Positions 46,849 to 56,326 are shown, numbered from the stretch's first letter. The stretch is DNA of 64,000 bases from Streptococcus thoraltensis DSM 12221 (GCF_000380145.1 NZ_KB904586.1:62001-126000); one strand, 5' to 3'. Made by a program: numbers and translations. Notes: a model not told the origin generated them from the sequence alone.

Positions 46849-47490
46849 ATGTCTGTTGAAAAAACAATCCCAAAAGCAACAGCCAAACGTTTATCACTTT
46901 ATTACCGTATTTTTAAACGTTTTAACACTGACAATATTGAAAAAGCAAGTTCTAAACAAATCGCAGATGCAATGGGAATTGACTCTGCTACAGTCCGTCG
47001 TGACTTCTCACACTTTGGTGAATTAGGTCGTCGTGGTTTTGGATATGATGTTAAGAAATTAATGAATTTCTTCGCTGATATTCTAGATGACCACTCTACA
47101 ACTAACGTTACCTTAGTTGGTGTTGGTAATATCGGTCGTGCCCTTATGCACTACCGCTTCCATGACCGCAACAAAATGCAGATTGCTATTGCCTTTGACC
47201 GAGATGATAATGAAATCGTGGGAACAACTTCTCCAGACGGTATTCCAATTCATGGCATCTCTACCATTAAAGAGACTCTCAAAGATACTGATATTGAAAC
47301 AGCTATCCTTACAGTTCCAAGTCTTCAGGCGCAAGAAGTTGCTGATCAGTTAGTCGAAGCTGGTATTAAAGGTATCTTGAGCTTCTCACCGGTCCACCTA
47401 TCTGTGCCAAAAGAAGTCGTCGTGCAATACGTTGACCTTACAAGCGAATTGCAAACACTTCTCTACTTCATGAATCAAAAGCAAGGTTAA
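46849..47490 (+). CDS. rex: Redox-sensing transcriptional repressor Rex
   Basis: 213 aa from [15 protein letters not shown], preceded by AAAAGGAGAC. N-terminal winged helix ([24 protein letters not shown]) and Rossmann domain with GVGNIGRAL. Binds NADH/NAD and represses fermentation genes when NADH is low. A longer start 16 codons upstream lacks a ribosome site. A half-site TTGTGAAAAATGC lies about 90 nt upstream and could be part of an autoregulatory site, but no full palindrome was found. Confidence 0.95.
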   Translation: MSVEKTIPKATAKRLSLYYRIFKRFNTDNIEKASSKQIADAMGIDSATVRRDFSHFGELGRRGFGYDVKKLMNFFADILDDHSTTNVTLVGVGNIGRALMHYRFHDRNKMQIAIAFDRDDNEIVGTTSPDGIPIHGISTIKETLKDTDIETAILTVPSLQAQEVADQLVEAGIKGILSFSPVHLSVPKEVVVQYVDLTSELQTLLYFMNQKQG

Positions 47491-47574
47491 TCCATAGCTA
47501 AGCAGCTTCGTATCGAAATTGATACGAATCATCAAGTTAGTCCTGAACATAGCATTTTAAGAGATTAGCTCCTC

Positions 47575-48040
47575 ATGGTTTTATGAAAGGTTTCAAAAAA
47601 GCTTTTGGTATGCCACTTAGACTTCACATTTCTGACGCTGCCCGCCGTGTCTCTATCAGGTGGGCAAAATGTTAACCTAGCCTTCTATAGGTAAGAAAGT
47701 CAAGCTAAAAAAATAATAACTTCTTTAAAGAACGAAATCTATTTGAAGCCACTCTTTTTGCTGAAACTCTCAAACAAAAAAAACGGTTGTCACTGTTTAC
47801 CACAGATCTCAATGAATAAAATTTGCCTTTAGTGGCAGCCTTCATCGAGACCTTGAAAAATACTAGCTGGATTGTCCCCAACAGATTACTTTATCTAGTG
47901 ATACTGGTAACTAGAATCCTCCCTTTTAAGCTATTTATTGTAATCAGGATGAGATTAACTCTTTCCAAGATCAGACTGTTAATGATTTAACCAGTGAATC
48001 ACGACAAACGCAGGAAGAAAGTTTCGGTTTTAGAACGCGT
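47575..48040 (+). pseudogene. Decayed class I glutamine-amidotransferase-like (peptidase C26) gene
   Basis: Fragments in different frames line up in the order of a gamma-glutamyl hydrolase/PuuD-type protein: GFKKAFGMPLRL near the start (47588-47623), SGGQNVN plus FY (about 47654-47687), FKERNLFEATLFAETLKQ (about 47724-47777), GSLHRDLEK (47831-47857), and INSFQDQTVNDL (about 47954-47990). In intact relatives these are the xKGFVxAVxKAGGxPLxLP, LLxGGQDVxPxFY, RDxFEIALxKxALxxGKP, GGSLYQDL and VNSxHHQxVxDL blocks. Several stops and frame changes separate them, and the catalytic Cys region (CRGxQ) is lost. An intact amidotransferase gene follows rex in some streptococci as recalled. Confidence 0.6.
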
Positions 48041-48133
48041 ATTTTCATAAAACTATATTTTTTATCATAAAACTTTGTTATAATAGCAACAAAAATGCGG
48101 GACGACCTCTAGAAGACTATAATTTGGTGAAAC

Positions 48134-48257
48134 TATAGTCTTTTGAATTAACGTTAATACATGGTCACTTTCGACTTGCCGTATTCATACTCAATGAAAA
48201 TCAAGTACTGTCCGCGTCTCACTTCCTCTTCTGAAAGCTAATTCATTTGACGATATA
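48134..48257 (-). repeat. Outer element with a remnant of the inner element, copy G
   Basis: TATAGTCTTTTGAATTAAC at the left, AATTCATTTGACGATATA at the right. The centre carries only about 17 bp of the inner terminus (ATACTCAATGAAAATCA) fused to outer sequence AGTACTGTCC, so the inner body has been deleted. Confidence 0.85.
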
Positions 48258-48293
48258 AAAAAATGCATGTCATCAGAAAGTGATTTCATGCAT
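48258..48293 (-). terminator. radC terminator
   Basis: AAAATGCATGA / TCATGCATTTT hairpin with a T7 run on the minus strand (and TTTTCTTT on the plus strand). About 180 nt beyond the radC stop; the intervening 48294-48471 shows a CTCTACG/CGTAGAG inverted pair and no gene. Confidence 0.7.
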
Positions 48294-48471
48294 TTTCTTT
48301 GTGCCTAGATCATAGTCAATGAATGAGAAATCATAGTTAACGCTCTACGGGCTGATACCTATTGAAGTGATTCGTTCATCTCAAACATCATAATCCCCTT
48401 ATCTAATGTCAGTGTTATCTAAAATTTCTGATTAGTCGTAGAGTGATGATTTGATTTGTTGCCAATGACCT

Positions 48472-49152
48472 TTAAAGCACATCAGACTCTTCTCGGAAAC
48501 TGAAGTAATCCCTGTTTCCAATAATCAAGTGGTCCAACAAAACCAGCCCCATATCATCACAGCAACGTTTTAATTTCTCGGTGAAACGTAAATCGTTCTC
48601 ACTTGGGTCGACCGTACCTGAGGGATGATTGTGGACTAAAATAATTGACGTTGCCATATTTTTACAGGCATAATAAAGGATTTCGCGTGGCTCAGCAACA
48701 GATCGTCTGACTGTACCAATAAAAATGGTTCGTTGTTCAATGATACGATTTTGTGTATCCAGATAGAGAACAACCAGATGCTCTTGCTTCTGCCTTCCTA
48801 TCTCTAGCATCATTTTCTTGGCAACTTGCTGACTTCCCATAATTCTCTCAGAACGCTTGCTTTCTGAAGCATGAATTCTTTTAGCCAGTTCAAGCATGGC
48901 TTTGAATTCAGTTGATTTAGCTAGCCCGATACCATGAATATTTTGTAGCTCTTGCAATGATAAATCATGCAAATCAGCTAAGCTATTAAGTTCGGATAAA
49001 ATAGATTGAGAAAGAGCCATCACAGGCTCCTTTTTCGTTCCTGTTCGTAATAATATAGCTAATAATTCTTGATTGCTGAGTTTTTCAGCGCCTAGTTGAA
49101 CCAAACGCTCACGAGGCAGCAAAGCTTCATCTGGAATAGTAACGTGATACAT
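48472..49152 (-). CDS. radC: RadC family JAMM protein
   Basis: 226 aa. N-terminal helix-hairpin-helix ([19 protein letters not shown]) and C-terminal JAB/MPN domain with the metal motif [15 protein letters not shown]. Historically called DNA repair protein; pneumococcal radC mutants were reported as repair-proficient, so the role is uncertain. Confidence 0.93.
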   Translation of the reverse strand: MYHVTIPDEALLPRERLVQLGAEKLSNQELLAILLRTGTKKEPVMALSQSILSELNSLADLHDLSLQELQNIHGIGLAKSTEFKAMLELAKRIHASESKRSERIMGSQQVAKKMMLEIGRQKQEHLVVLYLDTQNRIIEQRTIFIGTVRRSVAEPREILYYACKNMATSIILVHNHPSGTVDPSENDLRFTEKLKRCCDDMGLVLLDHLIIGNRDYFSFREESDVL

Positions 49153-49321
49153 AAAATAAACCCCTTGTCTTTTGATTGTCCTATCTATTTATTCGTAAAA
49201 ATAATACAAAAAAACTGAATTTTTGTCTAGCTTCTCGACCGGAAGACAACTATCAGTTTTGATGTTTAATGTTTTAGTATGTTAACTTGAAAAACTTTTA
49301 ATATGCTGATTTGAGGCATTT

Positions 49322-49517
49322 TATAGCCAAATGAATTAACTTTCAGAACAAGAAGTTGAAACGCGAACAGTACTTGATACTCTTCGAAAATCAAAATCAA
49401 ACTAGAAGACACCGATGCAAATAGAACTAGAATTCATCAAATCAACAGGTCTGCTTTTGATTTTTATTGAGCATGAGTACGGCAAACCATGTACCAAAGT
49501 TAATTTTAAAAACTATA
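49322..49517 (+). repeat. Composite MITE-like repeat, copy H
   Basis: About 196 bp: TATAGCCAAATGAATTAAC at the left, inner element from TACTCTTCGAAAATCAAAA to TTTTATTGAGCA, right outer arm shortened (GAGTACGGCAAACCATGTACC) ending AAACTATA. Confidence 0.88.
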
Positions 49518-49865
49518 TTTTCTATTCAGATTGACAATAACGGACATACCGTGCAGATTTTAGGGTTACTCTTGTACTCACGATCCCCTCTCGTGCTTAG
49601 CTATAAGTTACCCACTACAGTTGACAATGAGCCTAAAAATACTAAAAAGCCTTGGAAACTCAATTCTCAAGGCTTTGTCTTAAGTCTAATTGACTGCTAT
49701 ATCGGTCTTTCTCATTGATTTTCTCCGTTACTGTGTCTCAGAACAATTTCGAAATGCCAATTTCTTTTAACAGTCCACTTCACTGACTCTTTTCATTTTC
49801 GGGGTAGTGTTAGTGATTTGAAATCCTTAGAAGCGCATTTACTTCTAACATACCATTAAGCGTTT
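49518..49865. other. Intergenic region between repeat H and ald
   Basis: No gene could be supported. It holds a segment of about 31 bp (49604-49634, TAAGTTACCCACTACAGTTG onward) shared with 55834-55865, and a minus-strand hairpin (AAAGCCTTG / CAAGGCTTT followed by TT, 49645-49677) that may terminate ald about 190 nt after its stop. Confidence 0.6.
49645..49677 (-). terminator. Probable ald terminator
   Basis: Minus-strand hairpin AAAGCCTTG ... CAAGGCTTT with a 13-nt loop, then TTAG and more T. Its layout resembles the suhB terminator. Confidence 0.6.
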
Positions 49866-50963
49866 TTAAACAGCGTGATAAGGTAAATCATGGGCTTGAG
49901 CAACTGCTTCGTTAGTCACTTTTCCATGATAAATGTTAAGTCCTGATCGAAGAGCTGGATTTTCAGCGATTGCCGTTTCAAGACCTTTATTAGCCAACTC
50001 AAGCGCATAAGGCAATGTAGCATTTGTCAACGCAAGCGTAGATGTTCTTGCGACCGCACCTGGCATGTTTGCCACTGCATAATGAATGACACCATCAACC
50101 ACATAAGTAGGCGCATCATGTGTCGTCACTCGATCAGCTGTTTCAATAATACCACCTTGATCGACAGCGACATCAATGATTACTGAGCCAGGTTTCATGG
50201 TAGATACCATTTCCTTAGTAACTAGCTTAGGAGCACGGGCTCCAGGAATAAGAACCGCTCCTATCAGTAAATCAGCTTCTGCAACTGCTTCTGTAATATT
50301 AAGGGTATTTGACATCAAGGTTTGAACTTTGCCATCAAATTGTGTGTCTAATTGCGCTAGGCGTGTTGGATTAACATCCAAAATAGTGACGTCTGCTCCT
50401 AAGCCGACAGCCATTTGGGCTGCATTAGCACCAACATTACCGCCTCCAATAATCACTACGCGACCTTTTTTGACACCTGGCACACCACCTAAAAGAATAC
50501 CAGCTCCGCCCTCAATCTTTGTCAGATAACGTGCTCCCAGTTGAGTCGCCATACGTCCTGCAACTTCACTCATCGGGTTAAGAAGTGGCAATGTCCCACG
50601 GTCAACTACTGTTTCGTATGCTACAGCAGCTAAACCACCATCTAGCAAGGCATTAGTTAACTCAGGAGCTGGAGCTAGGTGGAGATAAGTGAATAGAAGT
50701 AAATCTGGACGGAAATAGACATATTCAGAAGCTAATGGTTCTTTAACTTTGATAACCATATCAGCTGCCCAAGTTTCCTTAGCCGTTTGTTTTATATCAG
50801 CCCCTTGAGCAAGATAGTCTTCATCAGAAAAGCCAGACCCAACACCCGCTTCCTTTTCAACCCAAACATCATGTCCTGCTTGTTTGAAAGCCAAAACTCC
50901 CGCTGGCGTTAGCCCAACCCTGTTTTCATTATTTTTAATTTCTTTTGGAATACCAATAATCAT
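49866..50963 (-). CDS. ald: Alanine dehydrogenase
   Basis: NAD-dependent interconversion of L-alanine and pyruvate plus ammonia. 365 aa. N-terminal [20 protein letters not shown], active-site Lys/His region ([21 protein letters not shown]), Rossmann loop [16 protein letters not shown], and [15 protein letters not shown]. Monocistronic. Together with two AgcS symporters it hints at active alanine/glycine handling. Confidence 0.95.
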   Translation of the reverse strand: MIIGIPKEIKNNENRVGLTPAGVLAFKQAGHDVWVEKEAGVGSGFSDEDYLAQGADIKQTAKETWAADMVIKVKEPLASEYVYFRPDLLLFTYLHLAPAPELTNALLDGGLAAVAYETVVDRGTLPLLNPMSEVAGRMATQLGARYLTKIEGGAGILLGGVPGVKKGRVVIIGGGNVGANAAQMAVGLGADVTILDVNPTRLAQLDTQFDGKVQTLMSNTLNITEAVAEADLLIGAVLIPGARAPKLVTKEMVSTMKPGSVIIDVAVDQGGIIETADRVTTHDAPTYVVDGVIHYAVANMPGAVARTSTLALTNATLPYALELANKGLETAIAENPALRSGLNIYHGKVTNEAVAQAHDLPYHAV

Positions 50964-51454
50964 TTTTGACGTCCCCTTTCACTACTTTATAACTATTGTC
51001 ACATAAATCCCACCCCTAAGTCAACCAAAAACCATCTTGTGAACTTATTATCTATCATATTTACTCGTGGTTAGTTATAAAAATCTTAAACGTAAACATT
51101 TGATTTTGGAACAAACTAATCTTTGCTTGCGAGTCAATCCCACCCTATTCCAATCTTAAAAACACACGAAACAACATAGCAAAGTTAAAATAAGGCTAAT
51201 TCCTAATCAACTAAAAAAGCAAGTACCGATTCGGTACTTTCAGAAGGTAGAAAAGCCTCTGGAAATTTGAGAATTTGGAAAATTGTGTAGGGAGACAGAT
51301 AATCATTAAACTTTTAGAAATACAGTTATTTCAACATTTTTGAGAGTTTTTCTTGGACTACAAAGAAAAAAGATTGGAGAAAAATATCCAAAATGGACTT
51401 TTTCTTCAACCTGCGAGTACTGATTCGGTGCTTCTTCTCTACCTTTCATAAACT
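50964..51454. other. Gene-free region upstream of ald
   Basis: About 490 bp with no supported gene. It holds ald upstream sequence, a minus-strand terminator-like hairpin AAGTACCGA-A-TCGGTACTT followed by a T6 run (51213-51241), and a long imperfect hairpin related to one near 42335 (51373-51411). A second, weaker hairpin (GAGTACTGATTCGGTGCTTC) lies at 51415-51434. Confidence 0.6.
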
Positions 51455-51478
51455 AAAAACATGCCAATTAAGGCATGT
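51455..51478 (-). terminator. Terminator of the AI-2E-family gene
   Basis: ACATGCC / GGCATGT stem with AATTAA loop, then TTTT on the minus strand. Confidence 0.85.
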
Positions 51479-51543
51479 CTGTTCAAAGAGGTTGGGCAAA
51501 ACTAGTTCCCAATTGATTTAATTTTAAAAAATTTATAAACCAT

Positions 51544-52680
51544 TTAATAATGCGGTGGTCTAACTTGATTTTCTTGTTTCTTTCGCTTTTCTTTGACATT
51601 GTCTTTAAGCACCTGATAGAGGGTCCCTGCAATTGGAACTGCAACCAGCATTCCCAAAATACCATTGACAGCGCCACCAACAGTAATAGCCAAGAGGACC
51701 CACATACCTGGAAGTCCAATCGAATTCCCAACAACTTTAGGATAAATGAGATTACTTTCAATCTGCTGCAGTATCACCAAATAAATGATGAAAAAGACAG
51801 CTAGTTGGAAAGATTTCGTTGCAATTAAAATGAATCCCACTCCAGCTCCAATGAATGCCCCAACGATCGGAATTAAGGCAGTGAAAGCAATCAAAACACC
51901 CACGGTTACAGCGTACGGAAAACTAAAAATAACCATACCAATAGCTGTTAAAGTGCCGAGAATAATGGCTTCAATAGTTTGCCCTACAAAGAAATTATGA
52001 AAACGGTCATGCAGGATTTCAGTTACATAGAAAATCTTTGAAGCCCATTTACCAGTATAAAGCTCTGTCAAAGTTCTCGCTTGTCGAATTAATGTTTCCT
52101 TGTTTGCCAGAACATAAATTGAAAAAACAAGACTGACAAAAACATTGATGACTGTGGAGGCGATATTAGAGACAGACGTCAAGACATTAGTTAGAACTGA
52201 CAGCAATTGGTTAGTGATTTGTTGTGTAGATTTGGAAATGGTTGAGCTGATATCAGAATTTTGACCAAAGACATCCAAAATACGATTGATCACTTTGTTG
52301 TCGTTAAGCTCTGCAATTATTTTTGAAACCGCTTGAGTGTCAATTTTCAAAAGCATTTTTAGACTTGAAATCAAATCTGGGAGGACGATTGAAAAAATCC
52401 AAACGACCACTAAAATAAAAGTCAGATAAGCCAAAATCATTGAGATGGGGCGCTTAATTTTTAATAAAAATGGCGTCTTGATAAACTTACAAAACCAAGT
52501 TTCATAGACATACATGACAATGTTAACAATGTAGGCAATCCCTGCACCTACTAAAAAGGGTTTTAAAGCATTCCAGAAGGTTTTTATCAGCCCAGCACCA
52601 CTTTCCCAATTCTGGTAAATCCCAAAGCAGAGAAAGAACGTCAGAACGATATAACCCACTTCTTTTTTTGTAATTTTCAC
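51544..52680 (-). CDS. AI-2E family (PerM/TqsA-like) membrane protein
   Basis: 378 aa polytopic membrane protein with the eight-TM pattern of the AI-2E transporter family: hydrophobic segments at about 7-27, 35-60, 70-95, 150-185, 215-240, 240-270, 275-300 and 310-345. A conserved amphipathic loop lies before TM5. Members include autoinducer exporters and sodium/proton antiporters; no substrate can be assigned. It follows the SGNH gene by 16 nt. Confidence 0.85.
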   Translation of the reverse strand: MKITKKEVGYIVLTFFLCFGIYQNWESGAGLIKTFWNALKPFLVGAGIAYIVNIVMYVYETWFCKFIKTPFLLKIKRPISMILAYLTFILVVVWIFSIVLPDLISSLKMLLKIDTQAVSKIIAELNDNKVINRILDVFGQNSDISSTISKSTQQITNQLLSVLTNVLTSVSNIASTVINVFVSLVFSIYVLANKETLIRQARTLTELYTGKWASKIFYVTEILHDRFHNFFVGQTIEAIILGTLTAIGMVIFSFPYAVTVGVLIAFTALIPIVGAFIGAGVGFILIATKSFQLAVFFIIYLVILQQIESNLIYPKVVGNSIGLPGMWVLLAITVGGAVNGILGMLVAVPIAGTLYQVLKDNVKEKRKKQENQVRPPHY

Positions 52681-52696
52681 GAATTCTCCTTTGATT

Positions 52697-53311
52697 CTAT
52701 AAATATAATTTCAATTGTTCAGCAATCACAGCATAACCTTTTTGACTGAGGTGTAAACCGTCAGTCGTATACTCATCAGCCAAGTTACCATCTTTATCTA
52801 GCAAATAGGGATAAAGATCAATATATTCAGCCAAAAGTTGTTCTTCAAGTTGGCGGTTTAACGCCTGAATATCATGATTGTTTCGGATTTTCACCTTGGA
52901 TTGATACTCTTTTTTGTGGCTAACTGGTAAGATCGAGAGTAAATAGACCTTGGTAGCAATCGATTCAAACTGAACAGTCTCCAAAATTGTCTCGATATTG
53001 TTAAGAACATGATTATCATCATAACCAAGCCCCAAATCATTAGTTCCAATTAAAATAAAAAGCTTATCAGGTTCTAAATCTAGAACTTGTTCTTTGATAT
53101 GCTCTTTAAGCCAATTCGTATCTACTCCAGCAATGCCACGATTTAAGATAGCTTGTTCTCGACCAAAAAATTTCTTTAAAGGAAAAAATTCGATAATCGA
53201 ATCTCCAGTAAAAACAGCCGCATCTTTGGAGTCTCTCTGATTAGCGGCAAGATAGTCTCCTAACTTTTGTTGGTGATATTTAGCTAAATCGGGTCCAATA
53301 ACTTCAATCAT
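52697..53311 (-). CDS. SGNH/GDSL hydrolase
   Basis: 204 aa from MIEVIGPDLAKY, preceded by CAGGAG. Block I GDSIIEFFPL (nucleophile Ser), block II Gly in GIAGVDT, block III GTNDLGL (Asn), block V DGLHLSQKGY (Asp/His). No signal peptide, so a cytosolic esterase, lipase or acyl-hydrolase. Substrate unknown. Forms a pair with the downstream AI-2E gene. Confidence 0.88.
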   Translation of the reverse strand: MIEVIGPDLAKYHQQKLGDYLAANQRDSKDAAVFTGDSIIEFFPLKKFFGREQAILNRGIAGVDTNWLKEHIKEQVLDLEPDKLFILIGTNDLGLGYDDNHVLNNIETILETVQFESIATKVYLLSILPVSHKKEYQSKVKIRNNHDIQALNRQLEEQLLAEYIDLYPYLLDKDGNLADEYTTDGLHLSQKGYAVIAEQLKLYL

Positions 53312-53394
53312 AATTATACTCCTGATATTAGTAACAATTTCTATTATACCGTTTTTTGGTTTAAAAATCAGTTTCAATTTTTTTAATTTTCAAA

Positions 53395-53600
53395 TATAGT
53401 CAAATAAATTAACTTTCAGACAAGGAATAGAAAAGATGCAGAACAATACTTAACACTCTTCAAAAATCAAAAACAGACCTTATTGACTGGATTTTGATGA
53501 ACTTCACATCGGCGTTACCTAGTTTGCTTTTGATTTTCATTGAGTATGAATACGGCAAGACGAAAATAACCATGTATCAAAGTTAATTCAAAAGTCTATA
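53395..53600 (+). repeat. Composite MITE-like repeat, copy I
   Basis: About 206 bp: TATAGTCAAATAAATTAAC at the left, inner element from ACTCTTCAAAAATCAAAAAC to TTTTCATTGAGTATG, right outer arm AATTCAAAAGTCTATA. Sits 6 nt behind the pepV terminator. Confidence 0.92.
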
Positions 53601-53605
53601 TCATT

Positions 53606-53637
53606 ATAAAAAGAGGACTATTCACTAGTCCCCTTTC
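53606..53637 (-). terminator. pepV terminator
   Basis: AGGGGACTA / TAGTCCTCT stem followed by TTTT on the minus strand. Confidence 0.92.
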
Positions 53638-53642
53638 CACTC

Positions 53643-55055
53643 TTATTTAATCAATTCGTAGATTCCCTCTGCATAGATAGCTGCTGCCGTGAAGAGCTCT
53701 TCAACATCTGAGAATTCATTAGCCTGATGCATGGTATCAATAGAATCTGGGAAGAGAGCACCAAAGGCAACGCCACGTTCTAGGAGACGACCAAAGGTAC
53801 CACCACCGATAACTTGTTCGTGACCTTTAAGTCCAGTATGTTTTTCATAGACTGAAAGAAGTTTTTCAACCAATGGGTCCTCAACCGACACATAGTGAGG
53901 TGTGTGTTCATGTTCAGAAAGGGTCACTTTTTCAACACCTTCAAGTTTTTCAAGACCAGCTTTGATGGTTTGGGCATCTGTTCCTTTAGGGTAACGGAAA
54001 TTAAGTGCGATGGTATTGTCCGCTTCTTCTTTCAAGAATGAGAAGACACCAGCATTCATGCTTACTGAACCCATTTTTTCATCAGTATGGGCTAAGCCAA
54101 GCTTTTCAGCTTCAAAGTCTTCATGAAGGACATCAGCTGTGATATTAATAAAGGCGCGAGCTCCATCTTCAAACGCTAATTCTTTCAAGAAGTTAGCAAG
54201 GAAGGTTGCACCATTAACACCCTTATATGGCATCGATCCATGGGCAGATTTACCATTAACAGTAATTGACACATTGCCATCGTTATCTTGAGAAATCTCA
54301 CCTGTTAGATTGTTCTCGGCATTAAAGACACGTAGTTTTTCAGACAGGTCTTCAAAATTAATGTCTCCTGAAATAAGTGCTGTTGCTGATTCAGGAACCA
54401 TGTTTTCACGCAGACCACCTTCAAATTTGTGAAGAATGACGGCACCATTATTATCACCTGAAAAATGAAGGTATTCAGTGATATTACCCTTTTCACCATT
54501 GATAATTGGAAACTCAGCATCCGGAGAAAAACCAAAATCAGGCTTTGCAACACCAGCATGCGCAAAGTAATAGTCCATATCAGCCCAACCAGACTCTTCG
54601 TCAGTACCTACCACAAAGCGCACTTTTTTAGAAACAGGAAGACTAAGTTCTTTGATGATTTTAAGCCCGTAGTAGCAAGCCATTGTAGGCCCTTTATCAT
54701 CAGATGCCCCACGTGCATAGAGACGACCATCTTTGATAACAGGTGTATAGGGATCAGTATCCCAACCAGAACCCGCAGGAACTACATCAAGGTGACCAAA
54801 AATCCCCATGACTTCATCACCATTACCAAATTCAAACTCACCAGCATAGTTATCGATGTTGCGTGTTTTATAACCATCACGCTTGGCAATCTCCAAGAAT
54901 GCTTCCAAAGCCTTAACAGGACCAGGTCCAAATGGGTGCTGCGCATCCGCTTGACTATCGTCACGCTCAGAGTTAATACTCAAGAGAGTAAACAAATCCG
55001 CCATCATATCCTCACGGCGCTTATCAACTTCTGCTTTAAAATCAATAGTAGACAT
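53643..55055 (-). CDS. pepV: Dipeptidase PepV
   Basis: Zinc dipeptidase of family M20, 470 aa from the second ATG, which has AAAGGAG at the right distance. Metal/catalytic motifs: FGHLDVVPAG (His, Asp), ASDDKGP (bridging Asp), TDEESGW (Glu base and ligand) and the C-terminal GGGTFGR with His in DTMHQANE. The lid domain (about 190-380) is of normal size. It completes peptide breakdown together with PepN. Confidence 0.95.
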   Translation of the reverse strand: MSTIDFKAEVDKRREDMMADLFTLLSINSERDDSQADAQHPFGPGPVKALEAFLEIAKRDGYKTRNIDNYAGEFEFGNGDEVMGIFGHLDVVPAGSGWDTDPYTPVIKDGRLYARGASDDKGPTMACYYGLKIIKELSLPVSKKVRFVVGTDEESGWADMDYYFAHAGVAKPDFGFSPDAEFPIINGEKGNITEYLHFSGDNNGAVILHKFEGGLRENMVPESATALISGDINFEDLSEKLRVFNAENNLTGEISQDNDGNVSITVNGKSAHGSMPYKGVNGATFLANFLKELAFEDGARAFINITADVLHEDFEAEKLGLAHTDEKMGSVSMNAGVFSFLKEEADNTIALNFRYPKGTDAQTIKAGLEKLEGVEKVTLSEHEHTPHYVSVEDPLVEKLLSVYEKHTGLKGHEQVIGGGTFGRLLERGVAFGALFPDSIDTMHQANEFSDVEELFTAAAIYAEGIYELIK

Positions 55056-55171
55056 AAACATACTCCTTTACTTATGAGTCAAAAAACTGACCTAATCAAC
55101 TAAAATATAGCGAGAAATTCTCAATTTCAGTACCTCATTATACCACGAAATGGAAAGGATTTCACGATATT

Positions 55172-55195
55172 TAAAAAGCCACTTTGTAGTGACTC
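55172..55195 (-). terminator. Minus-strand terminator between the polysaccharide operon and pepV
   Basis: AGTCACT / AGTGGCT stem with ACAA loop, then TTTTT on the minus strand. It would stop read-through towards pepV. Confidence 0.8.
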
Positions 55196-55399
55196 CTTGA
55201 TTCTTATTATTGGATGCTTACCAAACATCAACCTTCCAAGAAAATTGCTTATTAAAGTACATCTCGAGACTCTAAAAGAGAGGGACTATTCTTTTCCCTT
55301 CAATGGTATATGCTCTAATCACGATAAGACCTCATTTCTTTTGACTAAATCTATCCAATTTTTAGTTGGCAAATACAGTTTCTTGTCGAAACAAGCTCA

Positions 55400-55555
55400 T
55401 ACAAGTAAATCCTCTATCCATCAATAAAACCAAAATCACACAGTCTGCTTAACTGGCGTAAAAAGCGTGTCTTGGAAACAACGGCATTATATAAACTAGA
55501 ATAAGGATTCACTTCTAACGTCAACTGATTTTCAAGCATTCCATTACCTCAAGCA
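55400..55555 (-). pseudogene. Possible remnant of a transposase gene (IS1182-like N-terminus)
   Basis: On the minus strand an open stretch reads MLENQLTLEVNPYSSLY, then NAVVSKTRFLRQLSRLCDFGFIDG before a stop. The pattern of a short polar start, LYxxVVxKxxFLRQL and DFxF resembles the opening of IS1182-family transposases, which continue with several hundred residues. The sequence beyond (55197-55400) is full of stops and no further block could be matched. Assignment is weak. Confidence 0.35.
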
Positions 55556-55603
55556 TAATAAAAAGCCATCCAGTTTAATGACTTTTCAGTTGGCTCCCTA
55601 TCC

Positions 55604-55818
55604 TATAGTCAAATGAATTAACTTTCAGACAAGGAACAAAAAAAGACGCAGAACAGTACTTGATACTCTTCGAAAATCAAAAGCAGACCTTGTTGACTTG
55701 ATTTAATGAAGACAGTTCTATCTGCTATCTGTGTCGCCTAGTCTGCTTTTGATTTTCATTGAATAAGAATAGCAAGTCGAAAGTGACCATGTCTCAACCT
55801 TAATTCAAAAGGCTGTAA
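55604..55818 (+). repeat. Composite MITE-like repeat, copy J
   Basis: About 215 bp and the cleanest composite: left arm TATAGTCAAATGAATTAAC, inner element from TACTCTTCGAAAATCAAAAG to CTTTTGATTTTCATTGAATA, right arm AATTCAAAAGGCTGTA. Right after it (55834-55865) comes a segment shared with 49604-49634. Confidence 0.93.
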
Positions 55819-55918
55819 TGCTCCCTTTTTGTGTAAGTCACCCGCTACAGTTAACAATGAGCCTTTGATAAGGATTATATCAAGTCTATCTGTTCTTTTT
55901 TTCCTATGTACTTCAAAA

Positions 55919-56311
55919 TTATTTTTTTAAATCATATTTTATCTGACTAGTACTAATCTCGGGAGTTCTATCTAAGTAAACAACTTCTACTCCTTCATCT
56001 CGCAAAAAATCAAATTTTCCTTTCCAGTCATTTCCCATGACAAAAGTATCAATATGATATTCATGCATATCCGTTTTCTTTTGTTCCCAGTTAGTCTCAG
56101 GAATAACCAAATCTACATAACGAATCGCTTCTACTAAAGATTTACGTTGTTCATAAGAGAAATAACACTTTTTCTGCTTTTCTACCCAATTAAACTCATC
56201 CGTAGAAATAACAACAATAAGATAATCTCCTAGTGACTTGGCTCTTTTTAATAAGTTAATATGTCCATAATGAAGCAAATCAAATGTTCCATAAGTGATT
56301 ACACGTTTCAT
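55919..56311 (-). CDS. tagD: Glycerol-3-phosphate cytidylyltransferase
   Basis: Makes CDP-glycerol from CTP and glycerol-3-phosphate. 130 aa, standard TagD length. HxGH motif in [18 protein letters not shown] and the RTPEISTS(Q)IK C-terminal signature. Last gene of the polysaccharide operon, 15 nt after the tagF-like gene that would use its product. Confidence 0.93.
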   Translation of the reverse strand: MKRVITYGTFDLLHYGHINLLKRAKSLGDYLIVVISTDEFNWVEKQKKCYFSYEQRKSLVEAIRYVDLVIPETNWEQKKTDMHEYHIDTFVMGNDWKGKFDFLRDEGVEVVYLDRTPEISTSQIKYDLKK

Positions 56312-56326
56312 AATTAATCCTTTCTG

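Noticed and set aside
49467-49718. 83-codon plus-strand open frame
   Set aside because: No ribosome site; it runs through a composite repeat end, a terminator hairpin and the shared segment of about 31 bp. No protein-like composition or family motif.
54465-55103. 212-codon plus-strand open frame opposite pepV
   Set aside because: Antisense to the fully conserved pepV gene; its frame is open only because of pepV codon bias.
55197-55427. 76-codon plus-strand open frame
   Set aside because: Lies in degenerate sequence with no ribosome site; the minus strand shows the only weak protein resemblance.
5987-55818. Treating the repeats as a CRISPR array or as BOX elements
   Set aside because: Copies are kilobases apart without spacers, and they lack the modular boxA-boxB-boxC plan; terminal inverted repeats and TA ends fit a MITE instead.
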